Part shown: in pieces, positions 1 through 7,262 of the stretch
Position numbering within the stretch: the first letter of the stretch is position 1
Layout: the number at the start of each line of letters is the position of its first letter
Assembly: GCA_937880175.1 (NCBI GenBank)
Contig: CALFLO010000160.1
Location: 1-19,933, forward strand
DNA length: 19,933 bases
Direction: 5' to 3'
Origin: an uncultured Gluconobacter sp.
GTDB lineage: Bacteria; Pseudomonadota; Alphaproteobacteria; Acetobacterales; Acetobacteraceae
The notes under the pieces: generated by a model
What the model saw: the letters and a program-made list of their open reading frames with translations, nothing else
Database searches by the model: none
What the model was told of the DNA's origin: nothing
Made by a program: the position numbers and the translations under genes

Positions 1-47
1 CAGATGTCGTCGAGTCTCGTGGGCTCGGAGATTTGTATAAGAGACAG
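1..47. other. Illumina Nextera adapter remnant (artefact)
   Basis: Bases 14-47 match the Nextera read-2 transposase adapter, ending in the 19-bp Tn5 mosaic end (AGATGTGTATAAGAGACAG), with a single mismatch at base 33. Bases 6-13 fall where the 8-base i7 index sits, and bases 2-5 (AGAT) match the end of the P7 arm. Real genomic sequence therefore starts at about base 48. An ATG-initiated frame from base 4 runs through this stretch and is not a gene. Confidence 0.95.
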
Positions 48-265
48 CCTGTATTTTTGGATTGAATGCCGGCGGCATGAACGTCTTCACGAAGGTCCGC
101 GCATTGGAACTGGAGGAATTCCTGACCGTCTGCCAGGGCATGGAGGAAGACAGGCTCCGAAGGGTTTTCAGTGTCGGTGGCCCATCCCCGTATGCCATTA
201 ACGGAAAATTCATCAATTTGGCATATTATCATCAAAACTCTCCTGCTGAACTACCAACGCTTTAA
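48..265 (+). CDS. Unrecognised partial ORF at contig edge
   Basis: This frame is open from the first genomic base to a TAA at 263-265, giving about 70 residues. It could be the 3' end of a gene cut by the contig edge, or a short gene starting at TTG 62 or ATG 77. I see no Shine-Dalgarno that decides between these. I do not recognise the protein: the middle is Glu/Leu/Arg-rich (residues such as LELEEF and MEEDRLRR from the ATG at 77), and no membrane segment or catalytic motif is visible. The last 60 bases are clearly lower in GC than the neighbouring genes. It may be spurious. Confidence 0.25.
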
Positions 266-373
266 TTCAATTATAGTATTTGAAACATAGGGTAAAAAAT
301 CGGTTTCTTCAAAGGCTCTCTTCTGAAGATTCCAGGATACGGAAACACCATAAACGGCACAGGTAAAGTTTCG

Positions 374-394
374 ATTTTATGGCATCCATAAAAT
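374..394. other. Perfect AT-rich hairpin between convergent genes
   Basis: ATTTTATGG (374-382), loop CAT, CCATAAAAT (386-394): a perfect 9-bp inverted repeat. It sits 18 bases beyond the stop codon of the minus-strand ArnT-like gene. No T-run follows on either strand, so it is not a textbook intrinsic terminator. It could still help end transcription or stabilise a 3' end. Confidence 0.4.
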
Positions 395-412
395 GGAGAC
401 GGAGGCCAAGTC

Positions 413-2065
413 CTATCTTGGTGCGAAAAGCCCAAGATCAAGATGGTGACCGTTTGAATAATTCAGCCCCTGCAGGCGACCGTATTCCACGACATCCAGA
501 CCATATCCAAGAAGTGCCCGTGTAAAAGTGGCTTCGTCCCGACGATCAACCAGAGCCAGGCTGCATTGGGGATGATCATGCAGATATCCGGCAGCCGCAG
601 CAGGACCCAGAAGCTGCGTGTTAGGACCGGCAAGGAAGACGAGGCTCGGCTCGGAATAGGATGAGGAGATCAAAATACTGTCATTACAGGGACGGACGTC
701 GTCGAAGAGGTCTGCGATCCGGGGGCTGAGACGGATGGTCTGGAGATTGGGAATCACGCTCAGGAACAGGCCTGCGTGAGCGATAACCGCTGCGCCCATG
801 GCACAGAAGGCTGCCTGTCGCCGCTGCTGTTTCAGGAGCATCAGGACGGCACCCAGCATCAGGGGGAGAGAACCTCCCAGTGCGATCAGGGCCGAGAGCG
901 AGAATGTATGCTCAAGCTGGTAGAGTGCGACGCTGCCAGCAAGACAGAACGCGATTCCGATGAGTGTCCACAGGACGCCATAGACACCGAGCAGGATCTT
1001 TGCCCATCGTGAGACTGTGGGCGCGCGCCATGCCATGAGGCTTGCTGCGGTGAGGATGGCGATCGCCGGATAGGTTGGCAGGACGTAATGCGGGAGTTTG
1101 GTGGCGATCAGTTCGAACACCAGCCAGTGCGGAACGATCCAGCTCAGCAGAAAGCGGACCTGTGGGAGTTTTCGGTTTGCCCAGACCGCCGGAATGGCCA
1201 GTGCGGCGAACAGTGAACCGGGCCAGAAGGCCAGTCCGAAAACCAGCAGGTGAAAGCCGGGGGGAAGACCATGCGCTTCCTGACCATGGGCCACCTTGCC
1301 GAGGAAATTGCGTCCGACTGCTCGCGCGAAAAAATCACCGCCGCTGATCACTTCGATGTCGACACACCAGGGCACGACAACCGCAATCATGAGGAGCCAG
1401 CCCCAGCGCGGGCGCAGGCGGGACCACCATGAGCGGTCCCGCTCCAGAAGCCACAGGGCCAGTGGTGTGCCAAATCCCGGAATGAGAACGACTGGCCCCT
1501 TGAGCATGAGACCAATCCCGAGGGCGAGCCAGTAGGCGACTGCGACCCGCAGATGCGTCGGGCGGTTCTTCTGCCGGTCGGTAAAGGCGCAGAGAAGGGC
1601 GGCTTCAATACACAGGATGTCGAGCAGCAGGACGGTGTCGATGGTCGCCATGTGGCTTTCGGCGACGAACAGGGTCGAGACCATCAACAGCCCCGCAGCC
1701 ATCAGACCCGTAGCGCCCCCGAAGAGGGTTGCGCCGATCCAGGCCGTGAGGGGCACGATGATCGTTGCGGCGAGCAGGCTCGGGATCCGGTAAGGCCAGG
1801 TCTTGCGCAGGACCGAGGGTCCAAAGATCTTTTCAGCAGCGGCCGTGGATGCCGCTTCCAGCCAGTAGATTCCAGCCGGCTGGAGATAGCGCGGCTTGTC
1901 CTGAAAGCGGACGTCAATGAAGTTGTGGGAGAGAAGCATCTGTTCGGATGCTTCCATATAGCGTGGTTCATCCCGATCAAGCGGGGGAAGCGTCATACGG
2001 CCTGGAAGCGCGAGCAGGAAGGCGAGCAGGCCCAGCAGGGCGTAATGCCGGAGGTTCAGGGTCAT
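413..2065 (-). CDS. ArnT-like GT-C family membrane glycosyltransferase
   Basis: A 550-residue inner-membrane glycosyltransferase of the ArnT/PMT (GT39/GT83-like) superfamily, which uses polyprenyl-phosphate sugars on the periplasmic side. The N-terminus has one membrane helix, then the acidic loop with DRDEPRY (residues 30-36), the position of the catalytic Asp-Glu in ArnT. A QDKPRYLQPAGIYWLE stretch typical of the family follows, then about ten further hydrophobic segments and a soluble C-terminal domain. Length equals that of classical ArnT (about 550). GGAGAG lies 5 bases before the ATG. It is downstream of a DPM/ArnC-type GT2 with a 73-bp gap, which suggests a synthase-plus-transferase pair. 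True aminoarabinose specificity is doubtful because no other arn genes are present. The sugar and acceptor (lipid A, hopanoid or protein) cannot be read from sequence. Confidence 0.85.
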   Translation of the reverse strand: MTLNLRHYALLGLLAFLLALPGRMTLPPLDRDEPRYMEASEQMLLSHNFIDVRFQDKPRYLQPAGIYWLEAASTAAAEKIFGPSVLRKTWPYRIPSLLAATIIVPLTAWIGATLFGGATGLMAAGLLMVSTLFVAESHMATIDTVLLLDILCIEAALLCAFTDRQKNRPTHLRVAVAYWLALGIGLMLKGPVVLIPGFGTPLALWLLERDRSWWSRLRPRWGWLLMIAVVVPWCVDIEVISGGDFFARAVGRNFLGKVAHGQEAHGLPPGFHLLVFGLAFWPGSLFAALAIPAVWANRKLPQVRFLLSWIVPHWLVFELIATKLPHYVLPTYPAIAILTAASLMAWRAPTVSRWAKILLGVYGVLWTLIGIAFCLAGSVALYQLEHTFSLSALIALGGSLPLMLGAVLMLLKQQRRQAAFCAMGAAVIAHAGLFLSVIPNLQTIRLSPRIADLFDDVRPCNDSILISSSYSEPSLVFLAGPNTQLLGPAAAAGYLHDHPQCSLALVDRRDEATFTRALLGYGLDVVEYGRLQGLNYSNGHHLDLGLFAPR

Positions 2066-2138
2066 GGGGACTCTCCGCGCCGTTCTGTCAGGCCGGGCAT
2101 GCGGCAGGATCCCGGAAGATCCGGATCCGGTGACGGCT

Positions 2139-2906
2139 TCAGTGTTCGGTCAGATGATCGGGCAGGTGGGTGCGGTTCTGGAGCCACATGACGCCCAGAA
2201 GATCACGGATCCCCACGAGGGCCCGGTTGAAATTCGTATATTTCGAACTGCCATGAAGCCGGGCGCGGTGCTGGACTTCGATGCAGATCAGCGGCGCGCC
2301 GTAGTGCCCCAGCAGAGCGGGCAGGAAGCGGTGGACGCCTTCGAACTGCGGAATCTTCAGGAAGAGATCGCGTGGGAACAGCTTGAGCGGTGCGCCTGTA
2401 TCGGGGCAGCCGTCGTTCAGAAGGCGACGGCGCAGGCCGTTGGCGAGGCGCGTGGCGATGCGGCGGGACAGGCGGTCGTTGCGCTTGCGCCGGACGCCGA
2501 CGACGAGGGGCGCTGCGCCCGGAGCGGATATGGCGCGGTCCAGCATTTTCAGGATGGCGGACGGGTCGTCCTGTCCATCACCGTCAATGGTCGCGATCCA
2601 CTGGCCCTTTGCGGCGGTAATGCCCGTTCGCAGAGCCGCGGATTTTCCCAGACGCTTCGGATAGCTGATGATGCGCAGGCGGGGCAGGAGCATCTGGCGG
2701 GCCTGCAGAAGCTTTTTGACCGTGGCGTCGGTGCTGCCGTCGTCAATTGCCAGGATTTCTACGGAAGGATCGGCGCCAAAGGTTTCAGCGAGTTCCTGAC
2801 AGACGGGGAGGATATTTTCCGCCTCGTTTAGAACGGCCATGACGACGGAGAGCCTTGTGGGCTTTCCGTCGTCATGAAAGGAACCTTGCACCGTGGAGGT
2901 GGGCAT
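2139..2906 (-). CDS. Family 2 glycosyltransferase, polyprenyl-phosphate sugar synthase-like
   Basis: A 255-residue GT-A fold glycosyltransferase. Visible motifs are VVMAVLNEAENI (residues 21-32), IDDGSTD (54-60) and DGDGQDDP (108-115). The last is the metal-binding DXD region in the form typical of dolichyl/undecaprenyl-phosphate mannose or glucose synthases. It lacks the C-terminal membrane helices of ArnC/GtrB and so resembles short DPM1-type enzymes. Expected role: transfer of a sugar from a nucleotide donor to polyprenyl phosphate on the cytoplasmic face, feeding the ArnT-like enzyme encoded next. The start lies 4 bases after the atpF stop, so it appears to be transcribed and possibly translationally coupled with the F0 genes. 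No strong Shine-Dalgarno is visible. Confidence 0.85.
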   Translation of the reverse strand: MPTSTVQGSFHDDGKPTRLSVVMAVLNEAENILPVCQELAETFGADPSVEILAIDDGSTDATVKKLLQARQMLLPRLRIISYPKRLGKSAALRTGITAAKGQWIATIDGDGQDDPSAILKMLDRAISAPGAAPLVVGVRRKRNDRLSRRIATRLANGLRRRLLNDGCPDTGAPLKLFPRDLFLKIPQFEGVHRFLPALLGHYGAPLICIEVQHRARLHGSSKYTNFNRALVGIRDLLGVMWLQNRTHLPDHLTEH

Positions 2907-2910
2907 CGGA

Positions 2911-3414
2911 TCAGGCAGCGGAGCGCCGAAGGGCTTCCGGCAGGCTGTCGATACCCTTGTCGATCAGCGTTGCGGCGATGTCGGGGCTCTCCGTCAGACG
3001 GGTCGACACGACGTCGCGGGCTGCGGCAACGGCGATCTGGGCAGCGCGATCCTGAATTTCACGGATGGCCGAACGTTCGGCTGCGTTAATCCGATCCTGC
3101 GCCATTTTTTCGTAACGGGCTGCGGCGGCTTCTGCGTCCTTGCGGGCGCGTTCCGCCAGACCTGCGGCCTCGGCTTCGGAGCGTGCAAGCATGGCCTGTG
3201 TCTCGGCCAGGGTCTTTTCACGCTCGCGGGTGGCATCTTCCAGCATCTGCTCGGCTTCGCGACGCAGGCGGGCTGCTTCGTCGAGGTCGTGGCGGACGCT
3301 GTCAGCGCGCGCATCCAGGTGGCCGGTGATGGCGACCCAGAGCTTGCGCCCGAAGATGACAAAGAACAGGACGAAGGCGAGGGCGGTCCAGAACCGGGGA
3401 TCGTGGAACATCAT
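2911..3414 (-). CDS. atpF: ATP synthase F0 subunit b
   Basis: Subunit b of the peripheral stalk, which links the F0 membrane sector to F1. A short N-terminus with one membrane helix (about residues 8-24) is followed by a long charged, Ala/Glu/Arg-rich coiled coil to about residue 130 and a C-terminal region that would contact delta/F1. The 167-residue length is normal. Two adjacent ATGs (3414 and 3411) are possible. AAGGAG lies 3 bases from the first and 6 from the second, so the second may be the better start. The stop of atpF' lies 8 bases upstream. With atpF' it forms the b/b' heterodimer used by alphaproteobacteria and phototrophs. Confidence 0.93.
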   Translation of the reverse strand: MMFHDPRFWTALAFVLFFVIFGRKLWVAITGHLDARADSVRHDLDEAARLRREAEQMLEDATREREKTLAETQAMLARSEAEAAGLAERARKDAEAAAARYEKMAQDRINAAERSAIREIQDRAAQIAVAAARDVVSTRLTESPDIAATLIDKGIDSLPEALRRSAA

Positions 3415-3422
3415 CGTCTCCT

Positions 3423-3983
3423 TCAGGCGCTGACGCGTGTGACGGCGTTGGCGACAGTCTGTTCATCCTGCGTGCCGATCAGACGCGAAACCAGATCCTG
3501 GGTGGTGCTGGTTGCGATCTCGGACAGGCTGGACAGGGCCTGTTCACGGGACTGGGTGATACGGGTCTCGGCGTTTGCGATCTCGGTTTCGAGGCGCTTG
3601 GCCGTTTCGGCAGCGTGAGCATCCGCGCTGGCGCGGGCTTCGCTCTGGATCCGCTCCACATGGGCGCGGGCCTGCTCGGCTGCTTCATGACGGGCGCTGA
3701 GGAGTTCCGCGCTGGCACGGTCGGCTTCAGCTTTTGCCTTGCGGGCAACATCCAGATCGCTCTGGATGCGGGCGCGACGGTTGGTCAGCACCCGTTCGAC
3801 ACGCGGCAGTGCGAAGCGGCTCAGGGCGAGATAGAAGCCGCCGAAGATGACGGCTCCCCAGACGACCTGTCCGATCAGCAGCGGATCGTGGAAGTTCAGC
3901 TGTGGCATGCCCGCAGCCACGGCACGGCCCGGCACGGCCGCAAGCGGAGCGGCGAACAGGAAGAGGCGTGGCGTACGGTACAT
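3423..3983 (-). CDS. atpF': ATP synthase F0 subunit b'
   Basis: The second, diverged b-type subunit (b', also called atpG or atpX). It has a hydrophobic, Ala-rich N-terminal extension (residues 5-24) that looks like a cleavable or membrane-targeting sequence. A conserved NFHDPLLIGQVVWG-type entry into the membrane helix (about 36-55) follows, then a long coiled coil ending near residue 186. The Shine-Dalgarno GAGG overlaps the atpE stop codon (TGAGG) and sits 6 bases from the ATG, so translation is probably coupled to atpE. Order c-b'-b is the standard alphaproteobacterial F0 order. Confidence 0.93.
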   Translation of the reverse strand: MYRTPRLFLFAAPLAAVPGRAVAAGMPQLNFHDPLLIGQVVWGAVIFGGFYLALSRFALPRVERVLTNRRARIQSDLDVARKAKAEADRASAELLSARHEAAEQARAHVERIQSEARASADAHAAETAKRLETEIANAETRITQSREQALSSLSEIATSTTQDLVSRLIGTQDEQTVANAVTRVSA

Positions 3984-3991
3984 GTTCGACC

Positions 3992-4249
3992 TCAGGCGAA
4001 CAGGATCAGGAAGGCGATCAGCAGGGCGAACAGCGCGACGGCTTCCGTCAGCGCGAAGCCCAGCATGCCGATGCCGAAGACATGCGGACGCGAAGCCGGG
4101 TTGCGGGCAACCGAGCTGATCAGCGTCGAGAAGATGTTGCCAAGACCCATGCCGACACCGGCGAGGGCGAAAACGGCAATACCGGCACCGAGGTCACGGG
4201 CGGCCTGGGCGATGCTGATGCCGAATTCGTGAGCGGCTTGAACGTCCAT
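3992..4249 (-). CDS. atpE: ATP synthase F0 subunit c
   Basis: The 85-residue hairpin that forms the proton-translocating c-ring. Helix 1 carries the glycine-rich packing motif (GVGMGLGN, 31-38). The polar loop has ARNP (48-51). Helix 2 carries the ion-binding Glu69 in FALTEAVALF. The motif resembles H+-type rings; the extra Na+ ligands of Na+-type rings are not obvious. AAGGA lies 8 bases before the ATG. A 51-base gap separates it from atpB, the longest inside the F0 block, which would allow separate mRNA processing to raise c-subunit output (inference). Confidence 0.96.
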   Translation of the reverse strand: MDVQAAHEFGISIAQAARDLGAGIAVFALAGVGMGLGNIFSTLISSVARNPASRPHVFGIGMLGFALTEAVALFALLIAFLILFA

Positions 4250-4300
4250 TGTCAGGTTCCTTGTTGGGTCGATTAAAGGGTTAGTGCGAAGCGGTGTGGC

Positions 4301-5071
4301 TCAGTGAGCGACGGCCTCACGCAGATAGATGCAGGTGAGGATGGCGAACACATAGGCCTGCAGCACACCCACCAGCAGTTCGAGGGCCGTCAGCGCGATG
4401 TTGATCGCGATCGGGGCGATGGCCAGCACATGGCCGAATGCGCCCAGACCGGCGAGCATGATCGTGAAGCCGGCAAACACTTCCAGAAGCACGTGACCCG
4501 CCACCATGTTGGCGAAAAGTCGGATCGACAGGCTGACCGGACGCGAAAGGAAAGAAATGAGCTCGATCGGCACCAGCAGCGGAGCAAGCCAGACAGGCGT
4601 TCCAGCAGGCAGGAAGTGCTTGAGGAAGCCGACACCCTGAAAACGGATGGAAGCAAGGATCGAGATAACGAACACCATGATGGCCAGACCGAAGGTCACG
4701 GCGATGTGGCTGGTGTACGTGAAGGAGAAAGGAAGCAGGCCGAGATAGTTGCCAGCCAGGATGAAGAAGAACAGCGCGAAAACGAACGGGAAGAACGTTG
4801 CGCCGTTCTCACCAATCGTGCTGACGGCAAGATCGTGGACGAAATCGTAGCTGATCTCGGCGGCGGCCTGAAGGCGGCCCGGTACGACTGCGGCGGGGCG
4901 CATTCCGATATACAGGAAAGCGAGAACGATGGCGGCGGCGATCAGCATGAACAGTGGTGACTGCGAGAACCGCAGGGCTTCTCCCAGATGTCCAAGAACC
5001 GGATGGAGCTCGAACTGTCCGAGCGCGTCAATCGTCGATCCGGCTGCCACGCTGGCTTCTCCCGTCATCAT
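4301..5071 (-). CDS. atpB: ATP synthase F0 subunit a
   Basis: Subunit a (256 residues), which forms the proton half-channels next to the c-ring. Five or six membrane segments are visible. The essential arginine is Arg184 in SLSIRLFANMVAGH, with downstream polar residues such as E232-type positions in TALELLVGVLQAYVF. The N-terminus LGQFELHPVLG is typical of alphaproteobacterial AtpB. The start is ATG-ATG at 5071/5068; there is no later ATG or GTG before the conserved region except GTG at residue 8. The gene overlaps the end of atpI by 44 bases with no clear Shine-Dalgarno, suggesting translational coupling. Confidence 0.96.
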   Translation of the reverse strand: MMTGEASVAAGSTIDALGQFELHPVLGHLGEALRFSQSPLFMLIAAAIVLAFLYIGMRPAAVVPGRLQAAAEISYDFVHDLAVSTIGENGATFFPFVFALFFFILAGNYLGLLPFSFTYTSHIAVTFGLAIMVFVISILASIRFQGVGFLKHFLPAGTPVWLAPLLVPIELISFLSRPVSLSIRLFANMVAGHVLLEVFAGFTIMLAGLGAFGHVLAIAPIAINIALTALELLVGVLQAYVFAILTCIYLREAVAH

Positions 5072-5396
5072 TGGGCCCGGACACCATGTCCGAATCCTTT
5101 AAAATCCGCCAGACATTCAACATGCCGGCACCACATCCCGCCAGGGCGAAAACGGACAGGAACAAAGCCCTGTATCCGAACCAGTGACCCAGAGCGTAGC
5201 CTATGGCTACACCGACCGCGAGCCCGGCCACAAGGTCCGTTCCCACGCGGATCGCCAGTCCAAGGGATGACATGGAACTGTCACCATTGCCCGCGTCGGT
5301 TACGGCGAATTCCCCAGCATGGGGATCGAGCTTCTGACGGGCACGCCGGAGGCGTTCGTCGAAGTTTCCGTCGTTACCGGCAGGGGCGTGTCCCAT
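5028..5396 (-). CDS. atpI: ATP synthase accessory protein AtpI
   Basis: A 122-residue AtpI/AtpZ-type protein encoded first in the F0 operon. In this family it helps assemble the c-ring and may affect Mg2+ or Ca2+ handling. The cytoplasmic N-terminus contains FDERLRRARQK (12-22), the usual charged start of alphaproteobacterial members. Two membrane helices follow (about 45-68 and 75-97) with Gly-rich packing. The C-terminus is hydrophilic and its coding sequence overlaps atpB by 44 bases. AAGGGA lies about 9 bases upstream of the ATG. A promoter candidate is found 75-105 bases upstream. Confidence 0.88.
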   Translation of the reverse strand: MGHAPAGNDGNFDERLRRARQKLDPHAGEFAVTDAGNGDSSMSSLGLAIRVGTDLVAGLAVGVAIGYALGHWFGYRALFLSVFALAGCGAGMLNVWRILKDSDMVSGPNDDGRSQRGSRIDD

Positions 5397-5471
5397 GAGA
5401 TCTGATCCCTTACCCTGTACGCATCCTTCTTACCCGGTCATTCAGTCCGGATTCCTTCTCAGCGCAGGCGC

Positions 5472-5500
5472 TAGCTACCGGCGAGTCCGGTGACTGTCAA
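5472..5500 (-). promoter_or_regulatory. Candidate sigma70 promoter of the atp F0 operon
   Basis: On the minus strand a perfect TTGACA (5500-5495) is followed after 17 bases by TAGCTA (5477-5472). The -35 is ideal but the -10 matches TATAAT at only two positions. Predicted transcription would start about 70 bases before atpI. A 5-bp inverted repeat, ACCGG-N5-CCGGT (5477-5491), lies in the spacer and could be an operator or chance. Confidence 0.45.
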
Positions 5501-5540
5501 TGTATTCTGCGCGCCGGAGCCGCTGAAACCCGATTTCGGC

Positions 5541-7064
5541 CTAGCTGACGAGTTTCAGACGGCGCCCGCGGTCCTTCCATTCCGGGCTTTCGCCGGAGCC
5601 GCGTCCGAAGGGCAGCATGGGGGTCGGGTCTTCCGAGCTGGGCTCGATGCGCGGTGCGTCCGGCATGTGTTCGCCCAGATAGGCTTCCGACAGTGTGCGG
5701 AAGGCATAATCGAGCATGGAGGTCGCATAGGCCGTGGACGGATCGCCTTCCACAGTGCCCGCGGGGCCGAAGCGCGTATAGGCGAATCGCTCCACGAAAG
5801 CCTCCAGCGGGGCACCGTATTGCAGGCCAATGCTGACGGCATGTCCGAGGCAGTCCATCAGGCCGCGCGCCATGGGGCTTTCACGGGGCGGGGTGAGGCT
5901 GATCTCGCCCAGCGTTCCGTCCTCGAATTCGCTGGTGCGCATAAAGAGACTGTGACCACCGACTGCCGCGCGCTGGGTGAAGCCGGTCTGGCGCATAGGA
6001 AGCGGGCGCCGCACACCCCGGGCCAGTCTGGCCTGAAGGTCGGCCAGATCGGGTTCCGGCACGGCGGGCAGGAAGTCCACGACGGCTTTGAGGGCCGCAT
6101 GCATGGCGGCCTGCGCTTCCGGACGGACCGGCGGGAGCGGGGTTTCGCCAGCCAGCGCGAGTGCGAGTGCGGATTCGGGTGTCAGGCCACGGCAGGCCAG
6201 ACGGGCCAGCGTGGAGGCGCGCAGATGTCCGTCCTCGCGCAGGGGTGAGAAAGCAGGAGCGAGGCCGCAGGTTTCGACGCCCAGCAGACCCTCGCTCGGG
6301 GCCGGGGAGGAAAATCCGGTTTCGATCGGGCAGAAATGACGGCCTTCTTCCGCCGCATGGGCCGAGGCCGCCGCGATCCGCAGTTCCGCGAGAGGGGATT
6401 CCGGAATGGCAGGCGGGGACAGTTTCGTTCCGGCGCGGGCGACCGTGGTGGTGAGGGCGGCCAGCGCGCGGGCAGCGTTGCGGCCATCGTCACTGTCATA
6501 GTCGAGACCGAGGCCCGCTAGGCAGGCGTCGAGATCGGTCAGGAGAATGAGTCCGGCGGCTTCGTCTTCAGGCTGTGCGGGCAGATCGAACAGGGGCAGC
6601 TCACCTGTGCGTTCGATCCGGGTCGCGGCGTGAAGGCGGCGCAGGGCGTCGCAGGCCAGACGCAGGCAGGCCACGAAATGCTCGGCGGCGAATCCGGTTT
6701 CCTGCACGAAGCTGGACAGGCGGACCGTGAATCCGGGCGTGCCGTCAGGCTGGCACTGCCACAGGGCCGTGTTGGGGGCCACCTGCTGCATCAGCAGAAG
6801 ATAGGACAGACTTCGTCCCGGAGACGGCGCGTTGGCGGGCGTGCCGGGCAAAGGCGGGCACGCATCGATCGTGTCCACCCAGCGGGCGGCTTCCGCGGCA
6901 AGTCTGACCGGGCCGCCGTTCAGGGTGATCTGGGCGAGCGCCTGCGCGGCCTCGTCATCCCACGCGGCGGGAAGGGTGACGGAGCGCAGGGCGCTGTCGT
7001 CGGGATCGGTCATGACCTGTAGCGTCCTCATGCGAACGCCGGTCCAGTGAAGGCGAGCTGTCAT
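5541..7064 (-). CDS. Degenerate NrdJ-like protein with TSCPD-type C-terminal domain
   Basis: A 507-residue protein resembling the C-terminal half of alphaproteobacterial class II (B12-dependent) ribonucleotide reductase. Matches recalled from NrdJ include: LGLDYDSDDGR (185-195), like NrdJ GIPYDSDEGR; GVETCGLAPAF (262-272), like the NrdJ CDTTGIEPDF segment; and a strong block at 355-464 (GFTQRAAVGGH, TSEFEDGTLGEI, SIGLQYGAPLEAFVERF, TRFGPAGTVEG, ATSMLDYAFRTLSEAYLG). The NPCSE thiyl-radical motif and the ACNLASLNL redox-cysteine segment are not recognisable, and the cobalamin/substrate N-terminal half is absent (full NrdJ is about 1,200 residues). It is therefore probably not an active reductase; a regulatory or scaffold role is speculation. 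The gene is monocistronic and divergent from mlaD. An alternative start is Met12 or Met18. Confidence 0.75.
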   Translation of the reverse strand: MTARLHWTGVRMRTLQVMTDPDDSALRSVTLPAAWDDEAAQALAQITLNGGPVRLAAEAARWVDTIDACPPLPGTPANAPSPGRSLSYLLLMQQVAPNTALWQCQPDGTPGFTVRLSSFVQETGFAAEHFVACLRLACDALRRLHAATRIERTGELPLFDLPAQPEDEAAGLILLTDLDACLAGLGLDYDSDDGRNAARALAALTTTVARAGTKLSPPAIPESPLAELRIAAASAHAAEEGRHFCPIETGFSSPAPSEGLLGVETCGLAPAFSPLREDGHLRASTLARLACRGLTPESALALALAGETPLPPVRPEAQAAMHAALKAVVDFLPAVPEPDLADLQARLARGVRRPLPMRQTGFTQRAAVGGHSLFMRTSEFEDGTLGEISLTPPRESPMARGLMDCLGHAVSIGLQYGAPLEAFVERFAYTRFGPAGTVEGDPSTAYATSMLDYAFRTLSEAYLGEHMPDAPRIEPSSEDPTPMLPFGRGSGESPEWKDRGRRLKLVS

Positions 7065-7151
7065 GGGATGAATCTACGCCCTGCGACCATGGGCCCGTAA
7101 GCCGGAAAAGCGCCTGCGAAAGGCCGCTAATGGGTGGGAACATGGGGATAT

Positions 7152-7170
7152 GGGGGATAACATTTCCCCC
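7152..7170. other. GC-rich hairpin in divergent intergenic region
   Basis: GGGGGA (7152-7157), loop TAACATT, TCCCCC (7165-7170). It lies in the 198-bp region between the NrdJ-like gene (minus) and mlaD (plus), about 90 bases before mlaD. It could be a leader structure or an operator. No confident -35/-10 pair was found for either gene. Confidence 0.35.
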
Positions 7171-7262
7171 GGGCCTTTTGCGGGACGTTTTCTGCGGGAG
7201 GATTGGACGCGGGAAGCGGAGTCGGGTAGTGCAGGAAGCATGATTTTCACGAGGGTATCGTC

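Noticed and set aside
4..201. 65-codon plus-strand frame at the very start
   Set aside because: Its first 14 codons are sequencing adapter; the rest is out of frame with the more plausible ORF ending at 265.
413..2065. A polymyxin-resistance (arn) locus
   Set aside because: Only the ArnT-like and ArnC-like folds are present; no arnA, arnB, arnD or arnE/F neighbours are seen, so aminoarabinose transfer should not be assumed.
2064..2831. 255-codon plus-strand frame opposite the GT2 gene
   Set aside because: The minus-strand GT2 has all its motifs in order; the plus-strand product is composition-driven.
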